Source: VSJD01 sp041653875 (lineage in GTDB: Bacteria > Verrucomicrobiota > Kiritimatiellia > JAAZAB01). Taken from it: 64,000 nucleotides of DNA. Under the pieces are notes generated by a model. The model was not told where the DNA came from and did no database searches. It saw only the letters and a program-made list of their open reading frames with translations. The DNA is taken from positions 10,305 through 74,304 of the forward strand of contig JBAZEM010000013.1 of NCBI GenBank assembly GCA_041653875.1, given 5' to 3'. The translations under genes were made by a program, and so were the position numbers. Shown one piece after another: positions 43,770 to 52,560 of this stretch. The number at the start of each line of letters is the position of its first letter. Within the stretch, counting starts at the first letter, position 1.

Positions 43770-45314
43770 ATGAGCAATGCCATAATTGTATTCCTGCTGG
43801 GTCTGGCGGCCACCCTGGCGGCGCTCCCGTCCGGCGCCCAGCGCGTGGTGAATTTTCCCCCGGCCGACAGCAAGCCGCCGCCGCCGATGAAGACGCCGCC
43901 GCGCACGCAGGCCAGCGGGGAAGACACCGGCCTCATTCCCGACGCGGGTCCGAGTATGCGCAAGACCCAGGAGCGCCAGCCGCCCCCGCCCACCGCCTTG
44001 ACCGTGATGTACAAGGTCGAATATGGCGGAAAGCTGAAGTATGTCCATCCCGACGGCGCCGTGCAGTCCTTCGAGCAGTGGATGAGCTACAAGAACGACG
44101 GTTACAAGCTCATTACCTTTGTCAATGAGCGCTTGATGGACGGCAACAACTACCAGTATGCCACCAAGCCGCTGGCCAGCGCCGGGTTCGATCCCGTGGA
44201 TATCCCCTTGCTTTACATGACCGGCGATTACGATTTCATCCTGAAGGCGAACGAAGCCGCCAACTTGCGCCGTTTCCTGCTCGACGGCGGCACGATCGTT
44301 TTCAACGCCGCGCGCGGACGGGACGAATTTTCGCAGGCCGTGATCCGGGAGATGCAGAAAGTGTTTCCGCAGAAAGCCTTCATGAAAATGCCGCCGGACC
44401 ATCCGGCCTTCAACACCCGCTACCGTGTCGAGCAGGTCATGGTGATGGTCAACGGCGTGCAGTTCATGCAGCCGCCTGAGCTGTATTCGCTCGATATCGG
44501 CACACGCGCGGCGGCGATCCTGATCCCGGGCGGCCTGGGCGCGGCGTGGAGCGCGGCGCCCTACCATCCGGAAGGCAGGCACATCGTGGGCGAATCGGCC
44601 ATTCGGCTGGGCGTGAACCTGGTGGCGTACGTCCTCGGCAACACGGAGTACGGCCGGTTCCTGGCCCAGCAGTTCCCGGCTTATGCGGGCGCTTCGCGTC
44701 CGGGGGATGTCTTCCGCTTCGCCCTGGTCCGTTACGCCGGCAGTTGGGACGTTAATCCGGCCCTGCAGAACAGCGTCCAGCAGGGACTGAAGGAAAACAC
44801 CGGGGTGGACGTGGATTACGCGCCGCACGGGATCGACCTAGATAGTTCGGAGCTGATGAATTACCCGCTGGCCTTTATGACCGGCCATTACGATTTCGAA
44901 CTGAGCCCGAAAGAAATCGAGAATTTGAGGGCTTACCTGACCAGGGGCGGAACGATCGTCGCCAGCGCGGCGGCCGGGCTGAAACCTTTCGATGCCGCCT
45001 TCCGGCGGGAATTGAAACGGGTGTTCCCCGGCAACGATCTGATTAAACTGCCGCCCAGCCATCCGATCTTCCTGGGCGGCTGGAACCCGGTGGACAAGGT
45101 GGAATATACGCCCCGCGCCGCGCGGGATGACCCGACGCTTGACCGGCCGGATTTTTACGGCTTGTTTCTCGACAACCGCCTGGCCGTGATCTACACGCCT
45201 TACGATTTTCTTGGCGCGCTCAACCGCGAATCCAACGCCTACAGCAAAGGTCTCGTTCCGGACGATGCCTTGCGCATTACCGTCAACATCATCACCTATG
45301 CCTTGAGCCACTGA
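43770..45314 (+). CDS. Secreted protein with two tandem DUF4159 domains
   Basis: A 514-residue protein. The signal peptide (MSNAIIVFLLGLAATLAALPSGAQ) is followed by a Pro-rich linker (about 30-80). Two homologous DUF4159 units follow, with matching blocks IPLLYMTGDYDFILKANEAANLRRFLLDGGTIVF and YPLAFMTGHYDFELSPKEIENLRAYLTRGGTIVAS. DUF4159 has a glutamine-amidotransferase-like fold and is a standard companion of MoxR/DUF58/vWA clusters, though two copies in one chain is less usual. It starts 2 bp after the G8 gene. It closes the same-strand series begun at 25366. Confidence 0.75.
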   Translation: MSNAIIVFLLGLAATLAALPSGAQRVVNFPPADSKPPPPMKTPPRTQASGEDTGLIPDAGPSMRKTQERQPPPPTALTVMYKVEYGGKLKYVHPDGAVQSFEQWMSYKNDGYKLITFVNERLMDGNNYQYATKPLASAGFDPVDIPLLYMTGDYDFILKANEAANLRRFLLDGGTIVFNAARGRDEFSQAVIREMQKVFPQKAFMKMPPDHPAFNTRYRVEQVMVMVNGVQFMQPPELYSLDIGTRAAAILIPGGLGAAWSAAPYHPEGRHIVGESAIRLGVNLVAYVLGNTEYGRFLAQQFPAYAGASRPGDVFRFALVRYAGSWDVNPALQNSVQQGLKENTGVDVDYAPHGIDLDSSELMNYPLAFMTGHYDFELSPKEIENLRAYLTRGGTIVASAAAGLKPFDAAFRRELKRVFPGNDLIKLPPSHPIFLGGWNPVDKVEYTPRAARDDPTLDRPDFYGLFLDNRLAVIYTPYDFLGALNRESNAYSKGLVPDDALRITVNIITYALSH

Positions 45315-45315
45315 C

Positions 45316-45406
45316 GTAGAGCCGGTTTTTCCGCCAGAGGCGGATCCGCCTCCGGCGGAATACCGGCTATGATCGGCTATGATAGCCGACATAAAGTCGG
45401 CTCTAC
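45316..45406. repeat. Composite REP-like element, type A, copy 2
   Basis: Begins GTAGAGCCGG and ends ...AAGTCGGCTCTAC, so both ends face outward. Inside are ccgccagagg/cctccggcgg stems and two 'cggctatgat' units. It lies between the converging DUF4159 and pseudoprotease genes, where it may act as a terminator. Confidence 0.75.
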
Positions 45407-45452
45407 ATGGAACAGTTGCGGCGTTAGTCTGAACTTGCCTATAGCAATTTGC

Positions 45453-47093
45453 TCAATTATTCGTCTTTTGATAGCGCAGGCGCGGGATGCGGTATTGCGC
45501 GGCGATCCGCCGGTTGGCCTCGTCCATGGCGGTTTCATTCAACACCAGGTCCACGCCGCATCCCAGGAGCGTCACACGCCGCAAGCCGCCGGCGTCATCC
45601 ACGGCCTTAAAAACATCGGTCATGTTGCGGATCGGCCGGCCATTGACGGCGGTGACGACCTGGTCGTGGAATTCCTGGTAGCCGATGTTGATGGAATCCG
45701 GCAGGACCATCGAAAGCAGGACCACGTGGTCCCCGGGCCGGCGCGCTAATTTATCCTGGTGCAAATAGTAATACACCAGGCGCGGGTTCATCTGGATTTT
45801 CCAGTTTTCGCCGGCGGCGCGCAGGTAGTCCCCGGTCAGTTCCTGCAGGACCAAGCCGCCCGCCACCAGGTATTCCGTGCCGTCGCCGCCGCCAGGCGCG
45901 ATGGTTTCCGGAATAAACTCGTCGCGCTCGCGCTGGCGTTTGAGCAAGACCTGCGCCACGCATGGCTTCCGGTCCCGCACGAATGCGACCGGGACGCGGT
46001 CGCCCGCCGCGCGGCGGCCGCCGATGAGATAGGCCAGCCGCAAGCGGCCGAAGTCCGGATCGGTGTAATAGCCCTGGGCGTCGATCGGAATTCCATCCCA
46101 TGCCGTGATGACGTCGCCCGCCTGGAGGACCGCGGCGGCGCCGGAGCCGGGCGTTGTTTGCGTGACCACAATGCCGCCTTGCGCCGCGGGCACGCCCAGA
46201 TAACGGCGTTTGACGGGGTCCAGCAGCGACTCGAACTGGAACCCGGCCCAAGCCAGGCCTTTATATGGCGGCGCATTGGCGTCGGCGATAAACCGGCGCA
46301 GAGTGACGCCGGGGATGAACAAGCCCGTCTGCGTTTTTTTATCGTATGCCACGCTGAGGCCCGCCAGCTGCCCGTTGAGCAGTGCCGGCGTGCCGTTGCC
46401 GTCGATGCTCGCTTGGGTCAGCACCTTGAGCGCCAGCGGGCGGGGCGCGCTGGAGGCGGACAGCTCCACCACTTGTCCCGCGCTGGTCTGGAATTCGCCG
46501 GTCTTTTCCAGTTTCACGATGGTCAGCTGGTCGTCGCGCCGGATGGCGCCGGCGGGCGCCAGGGGGAGAAACGCATTGGCGGCGGCGTTATTGCCGAATG
46601 TCAGCAACGCGGTGTTGAGCTGGTTGTCGGCTTCCAGCACTGTGGCCGCCAGCTTGACGCCGCTCCTGGCCTGGCGCAGTTCCACCTGGATCTGGTTGCG
46701 CACCAGTTCCTCGGTGGTCAGGACTTGATTCGCGCCGATGACCACGCCGTAGCCATGGCGCACAGCGGCCGCTTTTTTACGCCAGGGAACATGGGGGTCG
46801 TGGTCTTGGTAAGCGACGGTGATTTCCACCACGCTGGCGTCGTAATCCGGCGCCGGCGCCGCAATCGCCGGCGCGGACAGGTCGAGGAGGAGGCCGGCCA
46901 TGAACGCGAAGAAGAGAATATGAAGCAAACGCCGAACGTCCAACGCCGAACGTCCAATGTAAAACGAAAGTGAACGAACGACGGCTAAGAATTGCGGTCC
47001 CTGCTGGCAGGGCAAGTTTTCGACCTGTCCCGCGCTACGCGGGATTGCTGATGATGGATTTTCATTAATCATTGACCATTTTCCATTAACCAT
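45453..47093 (-). CDS. Catalytically dead trypsin-like PDZ protein (pseudoprotease)
   Basis: A paralogue of the adjacent protease, 546 residues, with the same order: trypsin-like domain, PDZ-like region (GGIVVTQTTPGSGAAAVLQAGDVITAWDG) and C-terminal domain with YYYLHQDKLARRPGDHVVLL. Aligned by eye, all three catalytic residues are gone. LTNAHVV becomes LTTEELV (His to Glu129), DLAVL becomes NTALL (Asp to Asn160), and GNSGGP becomes GNGTPA. A signal-like core (LLHILFFAFMAGLLLDLSAPAIAA) sits at 56-79. The ATG 3 bp after the protease stop supports coupling, but it makes the first ~50 residues repeat-derived. A scaffold or chaperone role is inferred. Confidence 0.7.
   Translation of the reverse strand: MVNGKWSMINENPSSAIPRSAGQVENLPCQQGPQFLAVVRSLSFYIGRSALDVRRLLHILFFAFMAGLLLDLSAPAIAAPAPDYDASVVEITVAYQDHDPHVPWRKKAAAVRHGYGVVIGANQVLTTEELVRNQIQVELRQARSGVKLAATVLEADNQLNTALLTFGNNAAANAFLPLAPAGAIRRDDQLTIVKLEKTGEFQTSAGQVVELSASSAPRPLALKVLTQASIDGNGTPALLNGQLAGLSVAYDKKTQTGLFIPGVTLRRFIADANAPPYKGLAWAGFQFESLLDPVKRRYLGVPAAQGGIVVTQTTPGSGAAAVLQAGDVITAWDGIPIDAQGYYTDPDFGRLRLAYLIGGRRAAGDRVPVAFVRDRKPCVAQVLLKRQRERDEFIPETIAPGGGDGTEYLVAGGLVLQELTGDYLRAAGENWKIQMNPRLVYYYLHQDKLARRPGDHVVLLSMVLPDSINIGYQEFHDQVVTAVNGRPIRNMTDVFKAVDDAGGLRRVTLLGCGVDLVLNETAMDEANRRIAAQYRIPRLRYQKTNN
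46923..46972. repeat. 'ccaacgccgaacgt' tandem repeat within the pseudoprotease N-terminus
   Basis: Two near-copies of cgccgaacgtccaa in the region coding the residues just before the signal-like core. Confidence 0.5.
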
Positions 47094-47095
47094 GC
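47062..47095. repeat. 'ggtcaatgattaatg' repeat at the protease/pseudoprotease junction
   Basis: On the minus strand, atggttaatgg, atggtcaatg and attaatg units provide the pseudoprotease start codon. The same type of repeat occurs at 55668-55812. Confidence 0.55.
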
Positions 47096-47096
47096 T

Positions 47097-48635
47097 TTAT
47101 TGGCGCACCCCCGCCGGTTCTATATGCGATATCTCCGGAATATTGTATTGGCGTTGGATGACGGGATCGGCCCGCGCCGTTGCGGCGGCATCCAGGATCA
47201 AGGGGTCCGGATCATCCAGGAAACGGATGACATGAAATTCGCCCGGCGCCGCCGCAGGGCTTTGCCCGGGCGCGTTGGTCGGGCGAGAAAACGCAAGGGG
47301 CAGGTCCCGCATGTTGCGGATGGGAAGCCCGTTGATTTCGCGCGCGATTTTATTCAGGTAGGGCTCGTCATACGCATTTGCCGGGTGGGCCAGCCGCTTG
47401 CGCAGGACGACGAACTGGTCGCGCCCGGCAATCAAGCCATCCACCTTGGCGAAGGTGGCGTAATACAGCAGATGATGGGCGTACCACTGGTTCAGGTCCC
47501 CGCCTGCGGCCATCAGCAGGCCGCGGCTTAATGGTTCGAAGACCAGCCCGCCCAGAATGAAGTATTCCGGGCGGCGTTCGTAGGCATACCGGAACGCGAA
47601 GGGATCGTTGCGGTTTGCCAGGGGCATGGAGATATCCAGGGTTTGCCCGCTGCGCCAGACCCTGAACGCCACGGTTTCGCCGCATTGCTTGCGTTCCAGG
47701 AGTTCCACGTATTCGATCGTCTGGCCGTCCAGGCGGACCGTGCCGTCGCTGGCGATGGGGTGGCTGTCGATGGCCAGCAACGTGTCGTTGGTTTGCAGGA
47801 TGCCGACGGCGCAACCGAACGGGTCGAGAAAAGAAACAACCACGCCCGCATCGTTGTCCGGCAACCCTAAGCGCCGCCGCATGGCCGGGTTCGGGGTTTC
47901 CAGATGGGAGATGCCTGTTTCCGGGTAGCCATTATACACGCCATCCTCGATGTCCGTCAAAAAATGCCGGATAACCGGCAGGGGGATGGCATAGCCCAGG
48001 TTCTGGGCATTGGCAATGCCCTGGAAGGCGACGCCCACCACGCGGCCGTTGAACAGCACCGGGCCGCCGCTGTTGCCCGGATTGATGGCGGCATCCACCT
48101 GCATCGCGAGATGGCTGTCCACCTGGCTGTGGGTGTAAAGCTGGTAATCGATCCGTGAAACCACGCCCTTGGTCAAAGACAAGCGTTCCCCGCCCATCGG
48201 GTAACCCAGCGCGATCACTTCCTCGTTCAGATCCGGCAGACCGTCGCCCAGTTCCATGGGCGCGGCATCGGCGTAGAATTCGGGATCGCGGACCGTCAGG
48301 ACCGCCAGGTCGCAGTCGTGGCCGATGAAGGCCGTTTCGGCCGGGTAGCGGCGGGACTGGCCTTCGCGCTGGACTTCGATGAAGCGGGCATCGGAGACGA
48401 CGTGGGCGTTGGTCAGAATCCGTTTTTTGCCGATAATGAATCCGGAGCCGCTGGCCGGGGACGGCGCCGCCGGCTGCCAGGGCCAGGCGTAGTCCTCGCG
48501 CTGAACGGTGACATAGACCTTGACCACCGACTCGCGGAACCCATGCGCGCCAAACCACGCCGCCTGGGCCTCGGGCCACGCCGCGATCGCAAGCCAGGTT
48601 ATGACCGGCAATATCCAGCAACGCATCGTTTGCAT
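47097..48635 (-). CDS. Exported trypsin-like serine protease with PDZ-like domain (DegP/HtrA-related)
   Basis: A 512-residue protease with a signal peptide (CWILPVITWLAIAAWPEAQA). The triad is complete: His78 in RILTNAHVVSD, Asp109 in HDCDLAVL, and Ser189 in INPGNSGGPVLFNG. A PDZ-like segment covers about 240-330 (FLDPFGCAVGILQTNDTLLAIDS), and a C-terminal domain (about 345-510) is shared with the pseudoprotease. It should act in the periplasm or at the surface in quality control or maturation of exported proteins. It lies between the MoxR/vWA genes and the secretion operon, so its clients may come from either; that is inference. Confidence 0.9.
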   Translation of the reverse strand: MQTMRCWILPVITWLAIAAWPEAQAAWFGAHGFRESVVKVYVTVQREDYAWPWQPAAPSPASGSGFIIGKKRILTNAHVVSDARFIEVQREGQSRRYPAETAFIGHDCDLAVLTVRDPEFYADAAPMELGDGLPDLNEEVIALGYPMGGERLSLTKGVVSRIDYQLYTHSQVDSHLAMQVDAAINPGNSGGPVLFNGRVVGVAFQGIANAQNLGYAIPLPVIRHFLTDIEDGVYNGYPETGISHLETPNPAMRRRLGLPDNDAGVVVSFLDPFGCAVGILQTNDTLLAIDSHPIASDGTVRLDGQTIEYVELLERKQCGETVAFRVWRSGQTLDISMPLANRNDPFAFRYAYERRPEYFILGGLVFEPLSRGLLMAAGGDLNQWYAHHLLYYATFAKVDGLIAGRDQFVVLRKRLAHPANAYDEPYLNKIAREINGLPIRNMRDLPLAFSRPTNAPGQSPAAAPGEFHVIRFLDDPDPLILDAAATARADPVIQRQYNIPEISHIEPAGVRQ

Positions 48636-48755
48636 GGGCCGAATCTATCGCAAAGACGCCAGGACGCAAAGGAAGAAATTGACGCAAGAAATTGACGCCC
48701 GCTGCATGGGCCCCCGCCATTGACAGGTGTCACGGCGCGGGGTAGAGTACCGCCA

Positions 48756-48855
48756 AGAAGTCAGCGGTCAGACGACGGAAAAACGAAGAACGAAGAACCA
48801 GGAACGAAGAATTGATGAGAGCTGATTGCCGGCTGACTTCTGACCGCTGACTTCT
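48756..48855. repeat. 16-bp inverted repeat in the divergent protease/gspE gap
   Basis: AGAAGTCAGCGGTCAG (48756-48771) is repeated inverted at 48840-48855. Between them are cgaagaac repeats. It is 15 bp from the gspE start. Confidence 0.7.
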
Positions 48856-48870
48856 GATCTCTGGTGTTTT

Positions 48871-50574
48871 ATGTCCACACCTTCCACAACGCGGTTGGCG
48901 GACCTGCTCAAGCGCACGGGGCTGTTTAAAGACGAGCAAATCGCGGCCCTGCTGGAACAAAAAATAGAAGGCAATACTTCCATCACCCGCCGGGTGGTCG
49001 AGGCCGGCGGCGTGCCGGAGGAAGAGTTCCTCACGGCCGTCGGCAAGGCCATGGGCTATCCTTTTGTCCGCTTGAATGAGGTCAAGATCGAAGCGCCCGT
49101 GCTCGCCTGCCTGCCGGCCAAGGTTGTTTTTCAGTATAACGTCATTCCTTTGCAGATCGAGAATTCCGTTCTGCGCGTGGCCACCAACGATCCCTTCAAC
49201 TCCAACCTGGCGGATGCCCTGCGGATGGTTGCGGGCCTGCGCATCCGCCTGAGCCTGAGTTTGACGGCCGATATTGCCAAGGCCATCAATAAGTTTTACG
49301 GCGTCGGCGCGGACACCATGGAGCGGTTGATCGAGGACAACCGCATCGAGGCGCCGCAGGAAGAAGTCATGACCAAGGTGGATTTGAGCGACTTATACCA
49401 TGAAGCATCCATCGTCAAGTTTGTCAACCAGGTCGTTTGGGAGGCCTACAAGGACCGCGCCACGGACATCCATTTCGAGCCCATGGAAGACGAACTGCGC
49501 ATCCGCTACCGCGTGGACGGCGTCCTGCATCAGACTTCCATGCCGCCCCAGCTCAAGCGCTTCCAGGCGGCCATTGTCTCGCGCATCAAGGTCATGGCCA
49601 ACATGGATATCGCCGAGAAGCGCTTGCCCCAGGATGGCCGCATCGGGCTCAGCATCCACGGCGAGGACCTCGATATCCGCGTGTCCACCATCCCGACGGT
49701 GTATGGCGAGAGCATCAGCTTGCGGCTGTTGACCCGTAAAAGCGGCCTGCTCGATCTGGAAAGCGTCGGCATGAATCCCAAGGACGAGGCCATCATCCGC
49801 AAGCTGATTTACAAGCCCAACGGCATCCTGTTGGTGACCGGCCCGACCGGCTCGGGCAAGTCCACCACGTTGTATGCCTGCCTGCATACGATCAACTCCA
49901 TCGAACAGCGCATCATCACCATCGAGGAGCCGATCGAGTATGAAATGACGGGCATTAACCAGATTCAGGTTCGCCCGGAGATCGGATTGACCTTTGCCAT
50001 GGGCCTGCGCCATATCCTGCGGCAGGATCCCAATGTGATCATGGTGGGTGAAATTCGCGATTTCGAAACGGCGGAAATCGCCATTCGCGCCGCGCTGACC
50101 GGTCACCTGGTGTTCAGCACCCTGCATACGAACGATTCGGCCGGCGCCATTACGCGGCTGGTGGACATGGGCGTGGAACCATTCCTGGTGGCTTCCTCCG
50201 TGGAGGCCATCATTGCCCAGCGCCTGGTGCGCATCCTGTGCGACCATTGCAAGCGTCCGCTCAGTGTCGACAATCATGCGCTGAAATCCATTGCGTCGGT
50301 CAAGGATATGGCCGGTTCCACGGTGTACGAGGCGGTGGGCTGCGAGAAATGCCGGCGGACAGGATACATTGGGCGGCTGGGAATTTTCGAGAATCTGCTC
50401 GTGACCGATGCCATCCGCCACATGATCGTGGCCCGGGAATCGGCTAATGTGATCAAGCGCAAAGGGCTCGAACAGGGCATGCAGACCCTGCGGGACGACG
50501 GTTGGCTGAAGGTCCGTAACGGCACGACCACGATCGAGGAGGTTTTGCGCGTGACCGAGGAAGAAGATGTCTGA
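48871..50574 (+). CDS. gspE: Type II secretion / pilus assembly ATPase GspE
   Basis: Cytoplasmic hexameric ATPase that powers pseudopilus assembly. It has 567 residues. The N-terminal MshEN-like domain (1-145) is followed by the ATPase domain with Walker A GPTGSGKST (324-332), Walker B region VIMVGEIRDFETAEIAIRAALTGH and the His-box LVFSTLHTNDS. The zinc-binding tetracysteine is complete (CDHC at about 457 and CEKC at about 491). It opens a secretion operon running to 60795. Confidence 0.95.
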   Translation: MSTPSTTRLADLLKRTGLFKDEQIAALLEQKIEGNTSITRRVVEAGGVPEEEFLTAVGKAMGYPFVRLNEVKIEAPVLACLPAKVVFQYNVIPLQIENSVLRVATNDPFNSNLADALRMVAGLRIRLSLSLTADIAKAINKFYGVGADTMERLIEDNRIEAPQEEVMTKVDLSDLYHEASIVKFVNQVVWEAYKDRATDIHFEPMEDELRIRYRVDGVLHQTSMPPQLKRFQAAIVSRIKVMANMDIAEKRLPQDGRIGLSIHGEDLDIRVSTIPTVYGESISLRLLTRKSGLLDLESVGMNPKDEAIIRKLIYKPNGILLVTGPTGSGKSTTLYACLHTINSIEQRIITIEEPIEYEMTGINQIQVRPEIGLTFAMGLRHILRQDPNVIMVGEIRDFETAEIAIRAALTGHLVFSTLHTNDSAGAITRLVDMGVEPFLVASSVEAIIAQRLVRILCDHCKRPLSVDNHALKSIASVKDMAGSTVYEAVGCEKCRRTGYIGRLGIFENLLVTDAIRHMIVARESANVIKRKGLEQGMQTLRDDGWLKVRNGTTTIEEVLRVTEEEDV

Positions 50575-50576
50575 AG

Positions 50577-50634
50577 AATTTCGGATTGCGGATTTCTGAT
50601 TTCGGATTTTTCGGACAATCCGCAATCCGAAATT
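50577..50634. repeat. 17-bp inverted repeat and 'ccgcaat' array between gspE and gspF
   Basis: AATTTCGGATTGCGGAT (50577-50593) is perfectly repeated inverted at 50618-50634, followed by several ccgcaatc/acaatc units to 50678. It starts 2 bp after the gspE stop and could attenuate or stabilise the mRNA. Confidence 0.75.
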
Positions 50635-50694
50635 ATAAATCCGCAATCCGCAATCAACAATCCGCAATCAACAATCATCAACAAGGTGGTCCTG

Positions 50695-51936
50695 ATGCCC
50701 ATGTTTATCTATACGGCCCGGTCGCGGACGGGTGAAAAGGTGGACGGCACGCTGGAAGCCGCCGACCGCCGCGCGGCGCTCCTCTGCATTGAGCGCCTGG
50801 GCCAGATGCCGGTGAAGGTCGAGGAAAAACCCGCCGAGCCGGCCGGTCCCAAGGAATCCGGTTGGCGCGCGCTCTTTGCGCGCCGCGGCCAGCGCCGGCG
50901 GATGGGCGCCCGCGACCTGCTCAACTTCACGAGCGAGTTGAGCGACCTGCTGTCTTCCGGCATGAAGTTGGGCAATGCGCTCAACACGCTCTCCCGCCGG
51001 CGGACCAACACGGCCAGCGATATGATCGTGCGCGCCCTGCGGGATGACATTATCCGCGGCGCCAGTCTCTCGGATGCCATGTCACATTTCAAGGAGACGT
51101 TCTCGACTTTATACGTCAGTCTGATCCGCGCCGGGGAAGCCAGCGGCAATGTATCGGAAGTCATGGCGCGGATTATCAAGCATTACGAGCGGATCCAGGA
51201 AGTCAAGGAAAAGGTCGTCATGGCCTTGGTGTATCCGTGCATTGTGATGGTGGTCGGCATTTGCACCATGATTTTCGCCATGGTGTTCGTGATCCCGAGC
51301 TTTGCGCTGATTTTCAAGGACATGGGCAGTACTTTGCCGCTGCCGACGCGCATTCTGATTGGGATCAGCACGGTCATGATTCATTACGGCTGGCTGATTG
51401 CGATCTTGCTGGTCGTGGGCGTGGTCATGTTCCGCCGCTATCTGCGCACGGAAATCGGGCGGATCTGGTGGCACGGCCTGCAACTGCGCGCGCCTTTGAT
51501 CCGCGACATCGTCACCTCCAGCGCGTTTTCCCAGTTTGCCCGCACGCTGGGCATGCTGATCGCCAACGGCGTGCCCGTGCTGGATGCGCTCTCCATCGGC
51601 GAGCGCACCGTGCAAAATGCGGTGCTGGCGGCCGAAATCCGCAATGCCCGGGATCGCGTCACCGATGGCACGACCATCTCGGGCCCGCTGGCGGCCGGCA
51701 AGGTGTTCCCGCCCATGCTGACCGACATGCTGGCCATCGGCGAGGAGACCGGCGACATGAGCGGGGCCTTGGCGCACATTGCCCGGCGCTACGAGGCCAA
51801 TCTGGACCGCAGCGTCAAGATTTTTACCACCGTGCTGGAGCCGATCATGATCGTGGTGATCGCGATCATGGTCGGATTCGTGGCCATCAGTATTTTGCTC
51901 GCGGTCTTCGATGTGACCAACGGATTGAATGTGTAA
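50695..51936 (+). CDS. gspF: Type II secretion inner-membrane platform protein GspF
   Basis: A 413-residue polytopic protein with two T2SSF domains (about 75-195 and 280-400). DLLNFTSELSDLLSSGMKLGNALNTLSRR and SQFARTLGMLIANGVPVLDALSIGERT are the paired signatures. Membrane helices lie around 165-195, 220-240 and 380-405. AAGGTGG (50683-50689) fits ATG 50695. GspF sits under the pseudopilus and contacts GspE and GspL. Confidence 0.95.
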   Translation: MPMFIYTARSRTGEKVDGTLEAADRRAALLCIERLGQMPVKVEEKPAEPAGPKESGWRALFARRGQRRRMGARDLLNFTSELSDLLSSGMKLGNALNTLSRRRTNTASDMIVRALRDDIIRGASLSDAMSHFKETFSTLYVSLIRAGEASGNVSEVMARIIKHYERIQEVKEKVVMALVYPCIVMVVGICTMIFAMVFVIPSFALIFKDMGSTLPLPTRILIGISTVMIHYGWLIAILLVVGVVMFRRYLRTEIGRIWWHGLQLRAPLIRDIVTSSAFSQFARTLGMLIANGVPVLDALSIGERTVQNAVLAAEIRNARDRVTDGTTISGPLAAGKVFPPMLTDMLAIGEETGDMSGALAHIARRYEANLDRSVKIFTTVLEPIMIVVIAIMVGFVAISILLAVFDVTNGLNV

Positions 51937-51983
51937 GGGCGGAACACGGACGACAGACACCAGCGCCGAACGAGAGAAGGACA

Positions 51984-52014
51984 GTAGCCGCGGTGGCCCG
52001 CGTCCGGCGGCTAC
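51984..52014. repeat. REP-like hairpin, type B, copy 2
   Basis: GTAGCCGCGG at 51984 pairs with CCGGCGGCTAC ending 52014, between gspF and gspG. It could separate expression of the highly made major pseudopilin from upstream genes. Confidence 0.65.
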
Positions 52015-52074
52015 AGGAAGCGTGAAGCCATACGAAACCGATTCGACAATGCATCGCATGAAAGGAGCCATACA

Positions 52075-52494
52075 ATGAGTGCCGTTAAAGAAAATGAATC
52101 GCACGCCTCGCCTCGGCAAAGCCGATCGGGGTTTACGCTGATTGAAATCATGCTGGTGGTGGTCATTATCGGCATCTTGGCGGCGGTGGTGGTGCCGAAA
52201 TTTACCGGGCGGACCAAGGAAGCCAAGAATTCCGCCGCCAAGAGCAGTATCGCCAGCATCGGCCTGGCCTTGGACCTTTATGAAACCGATAACGGCAATT
52301 TCCCCGCGAGCCTGCAGGCCCTGCTTACCAAAGGCAGTGAGCAGAACTGGCGCGGGCCGTATCTGAAAAAGGCGGAAATACCTCTCGATCCCTGGGGCCA
52401 TGAGTTCGTCTATGCGATCAAGGACAATGGGTACGAGATCAAGTCGTTGGGGGCGGACGGATCGGATGGCGGCGGCGACGATATCACCAACTGA
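52075..52494 (+). CDS. gspG: Major pseudopilin GspG
   Basis: A 139-residue prepilin. The 19-residue leader ends RSG, and the cleavage site is G|FTLIEIMLVVVIIGILAAVVVPKF with Glu5. The C-terminal loop SLGADGSDGGGDDITN matches the calcium-binding end of GspG. The N-methylated mature protein forms the pseudopilus. An AAGGAG-like site (gaaaggag) precedes ATG 52075. Confidence 0.95.
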   Translation: MSAVKENESHASPRQSRSGFTLIEIMLVVVIIGILAAVVVPKFTGRTKEAKNSAAKSSIASIGLALDLYETDNGNFPASLQALLTKGSEQNWRGPYLKKAEIPLDPWGHEFVYAIKDNGYEIKSLGADGSDGGGDDITN

Positions 52495-52560
52495 AAGAAA
52501 TTCACTGATTCAGTGATTCATCGATTTGGGTCGAAGGCTGGATTATGCCTCTGTATTGCC

